Positions 8,357 through 16,039 of a DNA stretch of 23,512 nt are shown here, piece by piece. Source of the DNA: Bacteroidota bacterium (GTDB taxonomy: Bacteria; Bacteroidota; Bacteroidia; UKL13-3); the NCBI GenBank assembly GCA_018883485.1, contig VEQB01000002.1, positions 1 through 23,512 of the forward strand, read 5' to 3'. The notes below the pieces were generated by a model. It did not search any database and was not told where the DNA came from. It was given only the letters and a program-made list of their open reading frames with translations. The position numbers and the translations under genes are program-made. Each line of letters begins with the position of its first letter. Within the stretch, counting starts at the first letter, position 1.

Positions 8357-9171
8357 AAAACATTTGCTTACTCTTAAACTTTATTTTCCTAATTGCTTTG
8401 AACCTAAAAGCAAATGATACCCTTAACACCAAATGGCAAGTACTTCCTCAGCCAAAATTAGTTCAACCCTTTACGGCAGATAGCAGGGCAAGTCGCTTAA
8501 GTTTTGCACGAAATTTTGACGAAAACAGTTACAATGCTTCCATGGGCGGAATTTTGCCCATTGTAGGTGTACAGCAAGGAAAATTTAATGGCCAACTAAG
8601 TGCAGCGGGTTCTACCTACCTCACTTTAAAAAGAGCAAACGGCGGCGGTTCTGTTGTAAATAATGATTTTTTTGCAGAAGTATTTTTAGATGCCACACTT
8701 AAAGAATTTTGGCTTATGCGTTTGGGCACTGGGCATAGTAGTCAGCATTTATCTGATGATGCTATTGTAAGTGGATTAACTTTTACCAACTATGCCAAAG
8801 ATTATCACTATGCAGGTTTAATTTATAAGCGCCAAGCATGGCATTTACAGGCTTATGGTTTGGCACATTATAATTATAATTTTAAAACACAAACCAACCT
8901 TTCTGGTAAATGGATGTTACAATTAGGATTTGAACATACCGCCCTAACTATAAACAGTGAATTGCATTTTTACTATGCTGCCGATATAAAGTTAAAAGAA
9001 GAACTTAATTTTGAACCAACCATAAATATCCAAACAGGCTTAAAATGGGGAAATGAAGGCCAAGAAAATATGAGATTGGCATTTGATCAAACTTGGGGAG
9101 CAGAAGAGCGAGGCAGCTTTATGTATGAAAAAAGAATTTTTTCTAGACTAGGAATTTACTTAGACTTTTAA
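8353..9171 (+). CDS. Exported beta-barrel-type protein, DUF1207-like
   Basis: Predicted 272-aa envelope protein of unknown function. I start it at ATG 8353, which overlaps the pabB stop (ATGA) and gives a clear signal peptide (MKNICLLLNFIFLIALNLKA); the frame is open further upstream only inside pabB. The mature part is rich in alternating aromatic and polar residues and ends in Phe (GIYLDF), typical of outer-membrane barrels. The pattern PFTADSRASRLSFA near the start, a central RLGTGHSSQHLSDDA, then YAGLIYKRQAWHLQAYG resembles DUF1207, where an ADPR-type motif and a GHxSSHLGDE-type motif recur. That family match is from memory. It probably shares the uvrC transcript and is followed 1 nt later by the DUF2279 gene. 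Confidence 0.6.
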   Translation: MKNICLLLNFIFLIALNLKANDTLNTKWQVLPQPKLVQPFTADSRASRLSFARNFDENSYNASMGGILPIVGVQQGKFNGQLSAAGSTYLTLKRANGGGSVVNNDFFAEVFLDATLKEFWLMRLGTGHSSQHLSDDAIVSGLTFTNYAKDYHYAGLIYKRQAWHLQAYGLAHYNYNFKTQTNLSGKWMLQLGFEHTALTINSELHFYYAADIKLKEELNFEPTINIQTGLKWGNEGQENMRLAFDQTWGAEERGSFMYEKRIFSRLGIYLDF

Positions 9172-9172
9172 G

Positions 9173-10066
9173 ATGAAAATAATTCGATACATTTTAATCA
9201 TTTTACTCTTTTCGGTATTGCAACTAGAAGCAAACGCACAAGATAGTTTAGCAGTTAATAAAACAGGTTTAACTAAGCGGCAAAAATGGATAATAGCGGG
9301 CATTGCCGCCCAGCAAGCCGCAAGTTTTTATATAGAGTATAAATGGTGGTGGGAAGATAATTATCATCCTTTTGTAGTTAAAAATGATGGTGGATTTGAT
9401 AATTATAGTTTAGGTATAGATAAGGTAGGGCATTTTTACACTTCCTATATGTATAGTAATTTACTTTATGAATTAATGAAATGGGGAGAGTTTAGCGAGA
9501 ACACAAGTGAATGGGTTAGTGTTACCTTACCTTTTATTTGGGCACTAAGCATAGAGCTTGGTGATGGTTTTTCTAAGTTTGCCTTTAACCCCGATGATTT
9601 GTTAGCCAATTCTATTGGAATTGCCTATGCATTTGCCCAAAGAAAGGTGCCAGTTTTAAATAATTTTAAAGTAAAGTTTAGCTATTACCCTTCGCAATAT
9701 TACAGAGATAGAAATATGGCAGGTTGGAGTTTAACCAGCGATTATGATGGTCATATTTATTGGGTAACAATGGATGTAAACGGCTTGTTACCCAAAGCTG
9801 CAAAACCTTATTGGCCTAAGTACTTAAATTTAGCAGCAGGCTATGGCATACAAAATTTTAGACCAGAAGACCCGCCAAATACGCCAGGACCAGCATTAAT
9901 AAGAGAATTTCATATTGGTTTAGATTATAACTTAAGTGCCATTCCGGCTAAAAAACCAGGCTGGCAAGCTATAAGAAACATGGTAGATTATTACCATTTT
10001 CCTGCTCCAGGCTTTAGCAAAAAAGGAGATGAAAGTTGGAAGTTTAAGCCGCTGCTGTTAAACTAG
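9173..10066 (+). CDS. DUF2279 family exported protein
   Basis: Predicted periplasmic or membrane-associated protein (297 aa) with an N-terminal signal segment (MKIIRYILIILLFSVLQLEA, likely cut near ANA-QDS). The conserved DUF2279 core spans about residues 80-165: GIDKVGHFYTSYMYS, then IELGDGFSKFAFNPDDLLAN and GIAYAFAQRK. The pattern DKxGHxxxxY...E.DGFs..F.xxDxxAN is characteristic of the family, which includes E. coli YfiM; its biochemical role is unknown. The remaining 130 residues are rich in Tyr, Trp and Pro. ATG lies 1 nt after the upstream stop, so it is the last gene of the uvrC-pabB transcript. A link between the two envelope genes and the two metabolic genes is not evident. Confidence 0.75.
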   Translation: MKIIRYILIILLFSVLQLEANAQDSLAVNKTGLTKRQKWIIAGIAAQQAASFYIEYKWWWEDNYHPFVVKNDGGFDNYSLGIDKVGHFYTSYMYSNLLYELMKWGEFSENTSEWVSVTLPFIWALSIELGDGFSKFAFNPDDLLANSIGIAYAFAQRKVPVLNNFKVKFSYYPSQYYRDRNMAGWSLTSDYDGHIYWVTMDVNGLLPKAAKPYWPKYLNLAAGYGIQNFRPEDPPNTPGPALIREFHIGLDYNLSAIPAKKPGWQAIRNMVDYYHFPAPGFSKKGDESWKFKPLLLN

Positions 10067-10128
10067 AACGTTTGGTGATTTAGGTTGGAAAAGATTGGAG
10101 GACGGATGAAGTCTATTTGTTTGTTTAA

Positions 10129-10156
10129 AATAACACGAATCAACTAAGTAACGGTT
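10129..10156 (-). repeat. Degenerate 28-nt repeat, copy C (inverted)
   Basis: Read on the minus strand this copy matches copy A (5146-5173) at 22 of 28 positions and copy B (10199-10226) at 21 of 28. It faces copy B across 42 nt, so the two could pair as an imperfect stem (21 Watson-Crick and one G-U pair). On the minus strand the similarity to copy A continues beyond GTGTTA with a shared AAACAA. Confidence 0.55.
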
Positions 10157-10198
10157 ATGCTTCATTAGAAGTTATAATTATCTATCTCATTTTAATAA

Positions 10199-10226
10199 AA
10201 CCGTTTCTTTGTTATTTTGTGTTAGC
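10199..10226 (+). repeat. Degenerate 28-nt repeat, copy B
   Basis: This copy matches copy A at 23 of 28 positions, with CTTTGTT and GTGTTAGC identical. It ends 43 nt before the ferredoxin start, in the same orientation as that gene. A short dyad AATAAC-C-GTTATT follows at 10232-10244. With copy C it fills most of the 203-bp gap between the DUF2279 and ferredoxin genes, in which I see no good TAnnTTTG promoter box and no T-tailed terminator. Confidence 0.6.
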
Positions 10227-10269
10227 CTAAAAATAACCGTTATTGCATTTCAATATTTAGTAAAATACA

Positions 10270-10584
10270 ATGCGTTATCAGAATCATATTTTTGTTTGTA
10301 CCAACCAAAAAGCCGAAGGCAAAACTTGCTGCGGAGAAGCCAGAGGCATGGAGTTAGTAGAAAAATTTAGAGATGCCATTAAAGAAGCCGGCCTTGTTGG
10401 AAAAGTAAGAGCCCAACGGGCAGGTTGTTTAGATGCTTGCAAACACGGACCTGCTGTTGTAGTTTATCCAGAAGGCACTTATTATGGGCAAGTTGGGCCA
10501 GAGGATGTAAAACGTATCATCGAAGAACATGTAATAGGAGGCAAAGAGCTTGCAGATAAAGTTATTTCTTTTAAGGAAGATTAA
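10270..10584 (+). CDS. [2Fe-2S] ferredoxin, thioredoxin-like fold
   Basis: Small protein (104 aa) of the thioredoxin-like [2Fe-2S] ferredoxin family, related to the NuoE-type fold, likely a soluble electron carrier. Cysteines fit the family's four-ligand pattern: Cys10 in FVCTN, Cys20 or Cys21 in KTCCGE, Cys53 and Cys57 in AGCLDACKHGPAVVVYPEG. The YYGQVGPEDVKRIIEEH tail is also typical. It has no signal peptide, so it is cytoplasmic. It appears monocistronic, with repeats upstream. Its TAA stop overlaps the stop of the convergent DNA ligase gene within a TTAA palindrome. The redox partner cannot be read from the context. Confidence 0.88.
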   Translation: MRYQNHIFVCTNQKAEGKTCCGEARGMELVEKFRDAIKEAGLVGKVRAQRAGCLDACKHGPAVVVYPEGTYYGQVGPEDVKRIIEEHVIGGKELADKVISFKED

Positions 10585-12161
10585 AGCAAGCGCTTAAGTT
10601 CATCAAGCGTATTAGCATCTTCTACCTTCTTATCTGTTCGCCATTTTAGTATTCTAGGAAAGCGCAAGGCTACTCCACTCTTATGGCGTGCACTTTCTTG
10701 TATGCCTTCAAATCCAATTTCAAAAACAAGTTCGGGCTTTACAGTTCTCACCGGACCAAATTTCTCCAACGTGTTTTTCTTAACAAACTGATCAACCATT
10801 TCTATTTCTTTATCTGTTAAGCCACTGTAAGCTTTGGTAAATGTCACTAATTTTTGTTGATGCCAAACAGCAAATGTATAATCGGTATAGAAGTTTGCCC
10901 TTCTGCCATGTCCTTTTTGAGCATATACCAATACTGCATCTATTTGGTATGGATCTACCTTCCACTTCCACCAATCGCCGCGCTTACGCCCGCTTTGATA
11001 AGGTGATTGAGCACTTTTAAGCATGAGCCCCTCTGCTCTTAAATTTCTACTTTCTAGCCTTGCCTTTGCTACATCTGTCCAATCTTTTAAATGCAATGTT
11101 GGCGATAGATGTAATAAGGGCAATTCATTGCCAATTAGCTCTGCTAACTTACTTCTTCTTATATAAAGTTCTTGGGTTCTAAAATCAATGCCATTACATT
11201 CAAGTAGATCATATATCAAGATAGCACAAGGACAATCGGCAATCATTTTTTTTGAAGGCTTATGCCTTGTTATTCTTTTTTGCAAAAGCGCAAAAGGCAG
11301 AGCCGCATTATGTTCCCATGCCATTAATTCTCCATCTAAAACCGTTCCATTGGGCAATACCATGGCTGCTGCAATTAAGTCGGGAAAATTATCGCTAATT
11401 AATTCCTCGCCACGCGACCAAAGATACACTTGGTTGTTGCGTTTGATGAGTTGGCACCTAATACCATCCCACTTATATTCAATTTGCCATTGCGTAACAT
11501 CTCCTAATTCTTCAGGATTAATTTCTAAGGGATAAGCCAAATAAAAAGGATAGGGTTTTGAAGCATCAGCATTGGAATTTGGGTTCAACAATAACTCTTG
11601 AAATTGATGTGTTAGCGGACTCCAATTGCCCATGATGCGGTGTGCAATTTGCGGCACTGTTACCTTTAAATGTGTTGCTAAGGCTTGAACCAACAATTGT
11701 TGCGAAACCCCAATTCTAAATCCACCTGTCATCATTTTATTAAAAAGAAAGCAGGAGCCTTTATCTAAACTAAGCCACAAATTTTGTAATACTTCCTTTT
11801 TCTCAGCAACAGGCAACTTACCTATGCGTATCAATTCATGCATGAGTTGCGATAAAGAATAATTTATGGGTTGATTTGAAGATTTTGTTTGAAGCAATAA
11901 GGCAATCGTTTCAGACACATCGCCCACTACACTGTAACATTCTTCAAACAGCCATTGCTCAACACCTGCGGCCTCTGCAGACCATTGGCGCATTTCAGTT
12001 GCGGTAATTGGCTTTTTAGGCTTCCTACCCGTAAAAATTGCAATAAGCCAAAGTTTATCTTCCTCTTCTGCTATTTCAAAAAAGGCAAGCAAAGCTTTTA
12101 CCTTATCAGAAGTTTTATTACTCGCTTCAATGGCTTCAAAAAGGGTTACCCAATTAGACAT
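10581..12161 (-). CDS. ATP-dependent DNA ligase (bacterial, exonuclease-associated type)
   Basis: ATP-dependent DNA ligase (526 aa), which seals nicks through a ligase-AMP intermediate and exists beside the essential NAD-dependent LigA. Nucleotidyltransferase motifs in order: I EYKWDGIRCQ with Lys230 as the AMP acceptor, III GTVLDGELMAW, IV AEGLMLK, V WWKWKVDP, then the C-terminal OB fold ending in RFPRILKWRTDK. An N-terminal DNA-binding domain of about 200 residues precedes motif I, as in the family found beside a metallo-beta-lactamase exonuclease. I start at ATG 12161, which overlaps the exonuclease end by 8 nt and has AAGGAG upstream; a GTG at 12182 is the alternative. The Lhr-like helicase and PdeM-like phosphoesterase often clustered with these genes are not adjacent. 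Confidence 0.93.
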   Translation of the reverse strand: MSNWVTLFEAIEASNKTSDKVKALLAFFEIAEEEDKLWLIAIFTGRKPKKPITATEMRQWSAEAAGVEQWLFEECYSVVGDVSETIALLLQTKSSNQPINYSLSQLMHELIRIGKLPVAEKKEVLQNLWLSLDKGSCFLFNKMMTGGFRIGVSQQLLVQALATHLKVTVPQIAHRIMGNWSPLTHQFQELLLNPNSNADASKPYPFYLAYPLEINPEELGDVTQWQIEYKWDGIRCQLIKRNNQVYLWSRGEELISDNFPDLIAAAMVLPNGTVLDGELMAWEHNAALPFALLQKRITRHKPSKKMIADCPCAILIYDLLECNGIDFRTQELYIRRSKLAELIGNELPLLHLSPTLHLKDWTDVAKARLESRNLRAEGLMLKSAQSPYQSGRKRGDWWKWKVDPYQIDAVLVYAQKGHGRRANFYTDYTFAVWHQQKLVTFTKAYSGLTDKEIEMVDQFVKKNTLEKFGPVRTVKPELVFEIGFEGIQESARHKSGVALRFPRILKWRTDKKVEDANTLDELKRLL

Positions 12162-13182
12162 TTGCCTCGAGCTCCTTTTCACTTGAATGGTTTAATGACT
12201 CTCCTTCGAAAAGGGTATCTAACTCAAAGGCTCGTTTACCCTTGCTTTGCAAGTACTTTGCAAAAGCTGCTTTATAGCCATGTGTAAGATAAATATTTTC
12301 TGCCCCGCTACTTTCTACTGCGTGGTTTAGTTCTTTCCAATCTGCATGATCCGACAATACAAAACCTCTATCGGCAGCTTGCCAACGCCTACTTCCTCGC
12401 ATGGCCATCCAACCACTGGCAAAAGCGGTTCTGTAGGGTTCAAATTTATTTAACCAAGGTGTGCCACTTGCAGCGGGTGGTGCAATTATGATGGCTCCTT
12501 TTAAATCTTCTTTGCTTGCTTGATTTATAGCTTGGCAAGCAGCTAAATTAACTCCTGCAGCGTGCAAAGTTTGGTTCATGGCAATAACCGCACCATGTCC
12601 AAAAATTTTACCAATGCTTGGGTCGAGACCATTTAAAATTCTTTGCGCTTTACCTAAGGCGTAAGCAAAAATTACAGATTGCAATCCTTGCACTGCATTT
12701 TGCTGCCACCATTGGTTAATACTAGCCAATACTTCCCCTTGTGGCTGCCAATGAAATACGGGCAAACCAAAGGTACATTCACTAATAAAATGATTACAAG
12801 TAACAGGCACATATGGTTCAGACAAACCATCTGCATGGCATTTATAATCGCCAGAAACCACCCAAGTTTCTTTTCCTTTTCTTATGCGCACTTGTGCAGA
12901 TCCAGGGATATGTCCGGCAGGAAATAAGGTAACCCCTACTCCATTAATCATTAATTCTTGTTCGTAATTTAAGGCCTGTGTATTCACTTCCCCTAAACGA
13001 TGTTTCATAACGGAACAGGTTGTTGGATGTGCTAAATAAGCAGATTGCCCAATGCGCGCATGGTCGCTGTGGCCATGGGTTATAATGGCCTTACCCGCAG
13101 GATACCATGGGTCTATAAAAAAATCTCCTTCGGCACAGTAAAGGCCTTTCGAACTTAGTTGGATCAAACCAGCTTCTTGCAT
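12154..13182 (-). CDS. Ligase-associated DNA exonuclease (metallo-beta-lactamase fold)
   Basis: Predicted nuclease of 342 aa with the metallo-beta-lactamase/beta-CASP-like fold, in the family that accompanies bacterial ATP-dependent DNA ligases and is thought to process DNA ends in repair. Metal-binding motifs: THGHSDH with His36, His38, Asp40 and His41; AGHIPGSAQ; SGDYKCHADG; a late LSDHADW; and LTHGYKAAF. The start MQEAGLIQLSSKGLYCAEGDFFIDPW is typical of the family. It lies 3 nt after the TonB receptor stop and overlaps the ligase start, so receptor, exonuclease and ligase probably share a transcript. Its substrate is inferred from family and neighbour only. Confidence 0.88.
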   Translation of the reverse strand: MQEAGLIQLSSKGLYCAEGDFFIDPWYPAGKAIITHGHSDHARIGQSAYLAHPTTCSVMKHRLGEVNTQALNYEQELMINGVGVTLFPAGHIPGSAQVRIRKGKETWVVSGDYKCHADGLSEPYVPVTCNHFISECTFGLPVFHWQPQGEVLASINQWWQQNAVQGLQSVIFAYALGKAQRILNGLDPSIGKIFGHGAVIAMNQTLHAAGVNLAACQAINQASKEDLKGAIIIAPPAASGTPWLNKFEPYRTAFASGWMAMRGSRRWQAADRGFVLSDHADWKELNHAVESSGAENIYLTHGYKAAFAKYLQSKGKRAFELDTLFEGESLNHSSEKELEANV

Positions 13183-13185
13183 AAT

Positions 13186-15285
13186 TTAAAAAGCAAAACT
13201 AAATTGAATCATGGTTAATCTAGGCGGTCTTAAGTCGGCGGGTCTTGTCATAAGTTCTGCATTAAATATATTATTAACAATCAAACTAAGCTTTAAATAG
13301 TTTGTAATCTGATAAGAAATTCTTACATCAGCAATCACTTTCCCCTTTGCACTTAGTTGCCGTCCCTTGTCTATGCCTGTAATAAAAAGATTTAACGGCA
13401 GGCTAACAAATGCAGCATCAATATTTTCCATAGCACTGTTATAACGCAAACCAATGCCTGCTTGCCATTTCTTAACACTAAGTTGCATATCTGCTCTTAT
13501 TAAATGTCTGAACCTATATTTTAAGATATTTGTACTATCACTTCTAGTGCTTCTAAAGCTTAAAGGTTGGCCAAGGCTATCTATGGCATACACCTCGTCT
13601 ATGTTAAGCATGATTGGCATGGTATAAGTATAACCAGCTAAAAAATTAAGCTTGTACTTAGCATAATTTAACTCGGCCCCCATACTAAAATCGAAGCCAC
13701 TCAATTGGGTTTCTCCGGTATTTATAGACATAAATCCAAAGCTAGGAAAAGGATTAAACGGATCTGCAATTGGTTTCCAAACACCCAAGTTAAAGTCTAT
13801 CATATTTTGATAGCGTGTAAAAAAATAAGCCGCATCTATATACCCTCTAAGTTTATTCTTTCCAAAACCTTGCTTAATGCCAATTTCTGCATTCCAACCT
13901 GTTTCTGCTTGCAAGCTAGGATTAGGAAAAACATTTAATAAGCCAACAGAAGTTTGCACATAACGCTCTGCTATTGCAGGAAACCTAAATCCTTGTCCGA
14001 AAGACGCCCTTAAAAAACTTGCCCTTGCCAGTTCATAATTTAAACCGGCTCTAAACACTGGTTTACTTTCCCCTTTCCCATTAATTTGAAAATACTCGAG
14101 GCGTGCGCCTGCTGTGGCATTTAGACGTTTACCAAAAGCTTTATCAAATTGCACAAAGGCTGCTAGGTTAGAGCTTTTCTGATAGCCTTGGTATAATGGA
14201 GAATTTGTTTCACTCAATTGCATCAAGGCGCCTGCTGTGGCAACCAGTCCTACTTCTTGAAAATAATGCATTGCTTGATACTCACCAAATATATTATGGG
14301 AAGCATTATCTTGGTTATTGGTAGGGTCGGCATTGGTAATATCATTGTTAATGTACAACCAACGGGCTCTCAAATTATGTTTAGTAGTACCGGTATAAAA
14401 AGTAAGGTAAGGATCGAGGTAAACATTTTTTGAAAGCGTAGAAGTAGTTTGAGAATCGAGTGCGGTGTATCCCTTTTCAAAACTTTCCCATAGTAAAAAT
14501 GAGCCACCATCTGTAAGTAAAGCTCCAGCATTTAAACCATATTTAGTTTTGCCTTTAGTAGTAAATTCGGTTCGGGCAGTTAGCCTCAAACGATGGTCAT
14601 TTTCGCCCATGCGATAACCTTGGTCTTTAAAATAGTCCATAGAAAAAGCAAAGGCAGATTTCTCTTTTCTAAAACTGTGAAAGCCTGTAAAGCCATATTG
14701 CATTAGTGTATTAGGATTCCATACTAAAAAAGAATTTCTAGGCTGACTAAAAATACCACTATGCACTTGAAAGCGTGTAACGGGTTTTATTTTGGCCATT
14801 TCTGTTCTAAAATGTACTATACCACTTAAAGCACTAGAGCCATATAAAACAGAGGAAGCTCCTTTAATAACTTCTACTTGTTGTACATTTTCTATAGGAA
14901 TAAAATTCCATTTTACTTGCCCAGCATCCCCTGTTAAAAAAGGCATATCATCAACCAAAACCATAACTCTAGAACCAATTCCGTAGGTCCAACCGCTGCC
15001 ATTTCTTATATTTACTTGCCCATCTGTAACATGCACAGAAGGAATATTATCTAGTAACTTATCCATCATGGTAGTGTTGCGGTTACGTATAAGGTAAGGT
15101 TGAATAACTTCAGTACTTACCACCATCTTTTTGATAGATTGCTCGTAGCGACCTGCGCTAATTACAGTTTGGTTGAGCCAATTGTTTTTGTTAGTGACAG
15201 TATCTTTAGTTTGTGCAAAAATGTAACACGGAACTATTAGTAGAAATAAAATAAAGGTATATCTTGCATTAAAATTAAAAATCAT
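13186..15285 (-). CDS. TonB-dependent outer-membrane receptor
   Basis: Outer-membrane active-transport receptor (699 aa), powered by TonB/ExbBD. The signal peptide MIFNFNARYTFILFLLIVPC ends near IFA-QTKD. The plug domain covers about residues 30-170 (LLDNIPSVHVTDGQVNIRNG, VMVLVDDMPF, VEVIKGASSVLYGSSALSG), followed by a 22-strand-type barrel with FGQGFRFPAIAERYVQTSVG and a C-terminal Phe (MIQFSFAF). There is no N-terminal carboxypeptidase-like domain and no SusD partner, so it resembles cobalamin, siderophore or metal receptors rather than SusC; the ligand is unknown. I start at ATG 15285 because it gives the signal peptide. The frame extends 29 codons further into the divergent gene. That ATG overlaps the opposite gene's ATG. 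Confidence 0.92.
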   Translation of the reverse strand: MIFNFNARYTFILFLLIVPCYIFAQTKDTVTNKNNWLNQTVISAGRYEQSIKKMVVSTEVIQPYLIRNRNTTMMDKLLDNIPSVHVTDGQVNIRNGSGWTYGIGSRVMVLVDDMPFLTGDAGQVKWNFIPIENVQQVEVIKGASSVLYGSSALSGIVHFRTEMAKIKPVTRFQVHSGIFSQPRNSFLVWNPNTLMQYGFTGFHSFRKEKSAFAFSMDYFKDQGYRMGENDHRLRLTARTEFTTKGKTKYGLNAGALLTDGGSFLLWESFEKGYTALDSQTTSTLSKNVYLDPYLTFYTGTTKHNLRARWLYINNDITNADPTNNQDNASHNIFGEYQAMHYFQEVGLVATAGALMQLSETNSPLYQGYQKSSNLAAFVQFDKAFGKRLNATAGARLEYFQINGKGESKPVFRAGLNYELARASFLRASFGQGFRFPAIAERYVQTSVGLLNVFPNPSLQAETGWNAEIGIKQGFGKNKLRGYIDAAYFFTRYQNMIDFNLGVWKPIADPFNPFPSFGFMSINTGETQLSGFDFSMGAELNYAKYKLNFLAGYTYTMPIMLNIDEVYAIDSLGQPLSFRSTRSDSTNILKYRFRHLIRADMQLSVKKWQAGIGLRYNSAMENIDAAFVSLPLNLFITGIDKGRQLSAKGKVIADVRISYQITNYLKLSLIVNNIFNAELMTRPADLRPPRLTMIQFSFAF

Positions 15286-16030
15286 GAATCGAATTTTACT
15301 TTCAATTATAGCAATTTCTTTGCTTAGTTTAACGCAATTTGCAAAGGCACAATGTGTGCCAGACCCAGCCATTAATACCTCAGGAACTTTCCCTGCGGTA
15401 CTTTCCGAAGCAAAAGTGGGGGAACCTTATGAGCAGGTTATACAGTATTATATAGTAAAAGATACTACTGTAACAGTACCTCAATTAGGCACTGTTAATG
15501 CAAAAATAGATACACTTTGGATTACGGGCGTGGTTGGCATGCCAGATGGTTTTACCTATTCTTGTCACAATAAAGATTGTAAAATTACAGGTGGCTCTGG
15601 GGGTTGCGCAAAATTGAGTGGCACTCCAAAATCTGGTCAAGCAGGCATTTACCCATTAATTGTTTTAATTCAAATTAGAGCAACAGCATTTTTAGGCCCA
15701 TTACCAGTGGCGCAGACCGTTAATGACACCAATGCGCGTTATTCCATTATTGTAAACCCTGCATCAGGCACCAATGAATTAGTGAACACTGAGAGTTTAC
15801 TGGTTTACCCCAATCCAGCAAAAGAAAATATGCAATTTTACTTACCAGAGTTTAGAGGCGAAGCGAGTGTTTCCTTGTATAATATGAGCGGGCAATTGGT
15901 TCAAACCAAAAACCTAGAATTAAACAGAAACGTTGAAAGCTTAGATTTACAAGAATTACCAGCAGGATTGTACCAGCTTAACCTTTCAACAAGCAAGGGC
16001 AGCTTTACAAAAAAGTTTATAAAAGAGTAA
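15284..16030 (+). CDS. Small secreted protein with T9SS C-terminal sorting domain
   Basis: Predicted secreted or cell-surface protein of 248 aa. A signal peptide (MNRILLSIIAISLLSLTQFA, cut near AKA-Q) is followed by an Ig-like region (about 24-160) with four cysteines (24, 94, 99, 108) that could form two disulfides, in a SGTPKSGQAGIYPL context seen in many Bacteroidota surface proteins. Residues 172-248 form a type A T9SS sorting domain: LLVYPNPAKE, SVSLYNMSGQLVQ, LPAGLYQLNLSTSKG and a final KKFIKE. The sorting domain would be cleaved on export by the type IX system. No enzyme motif is visible. Its ATG overlaps the TonB receptor's ATG on the other strand (CATG, 15283-15286). Confidence 0.85.
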   Translation: MNRILLSIIAISLLSLTQFAKAQCVPDPAINTSGTFPAVLSEAKVGEPYEQVIQYYIVKDTTVTVPQLGTVNAKIDTLWITGVVGMPDGFTYSCHNKDCKITGGSGGCAKLSGTPKSGQAGIYPLIVLIQIRATAFLGPLPVAQTVNDTNARYSIIVNPASGTNELVNTESLLVYPNPAKENMQFYLPEFRGEASVSLYNMSGQLVQTKNLELNRNVESLDLQELPAGLYQLNLSTSKGSFTKKFIKE

Positions 16031-16039
16031 GGTAAAATA

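Noticed and set aside
11600..11620. GTGTTAGC inside the ligase gene as a fourth repeat copy
   Set aside because: Only the short GTGTTAGC core matches; the flanking CTTTGTT and AACCGTT blocks are missing, so it is probably coincidence.
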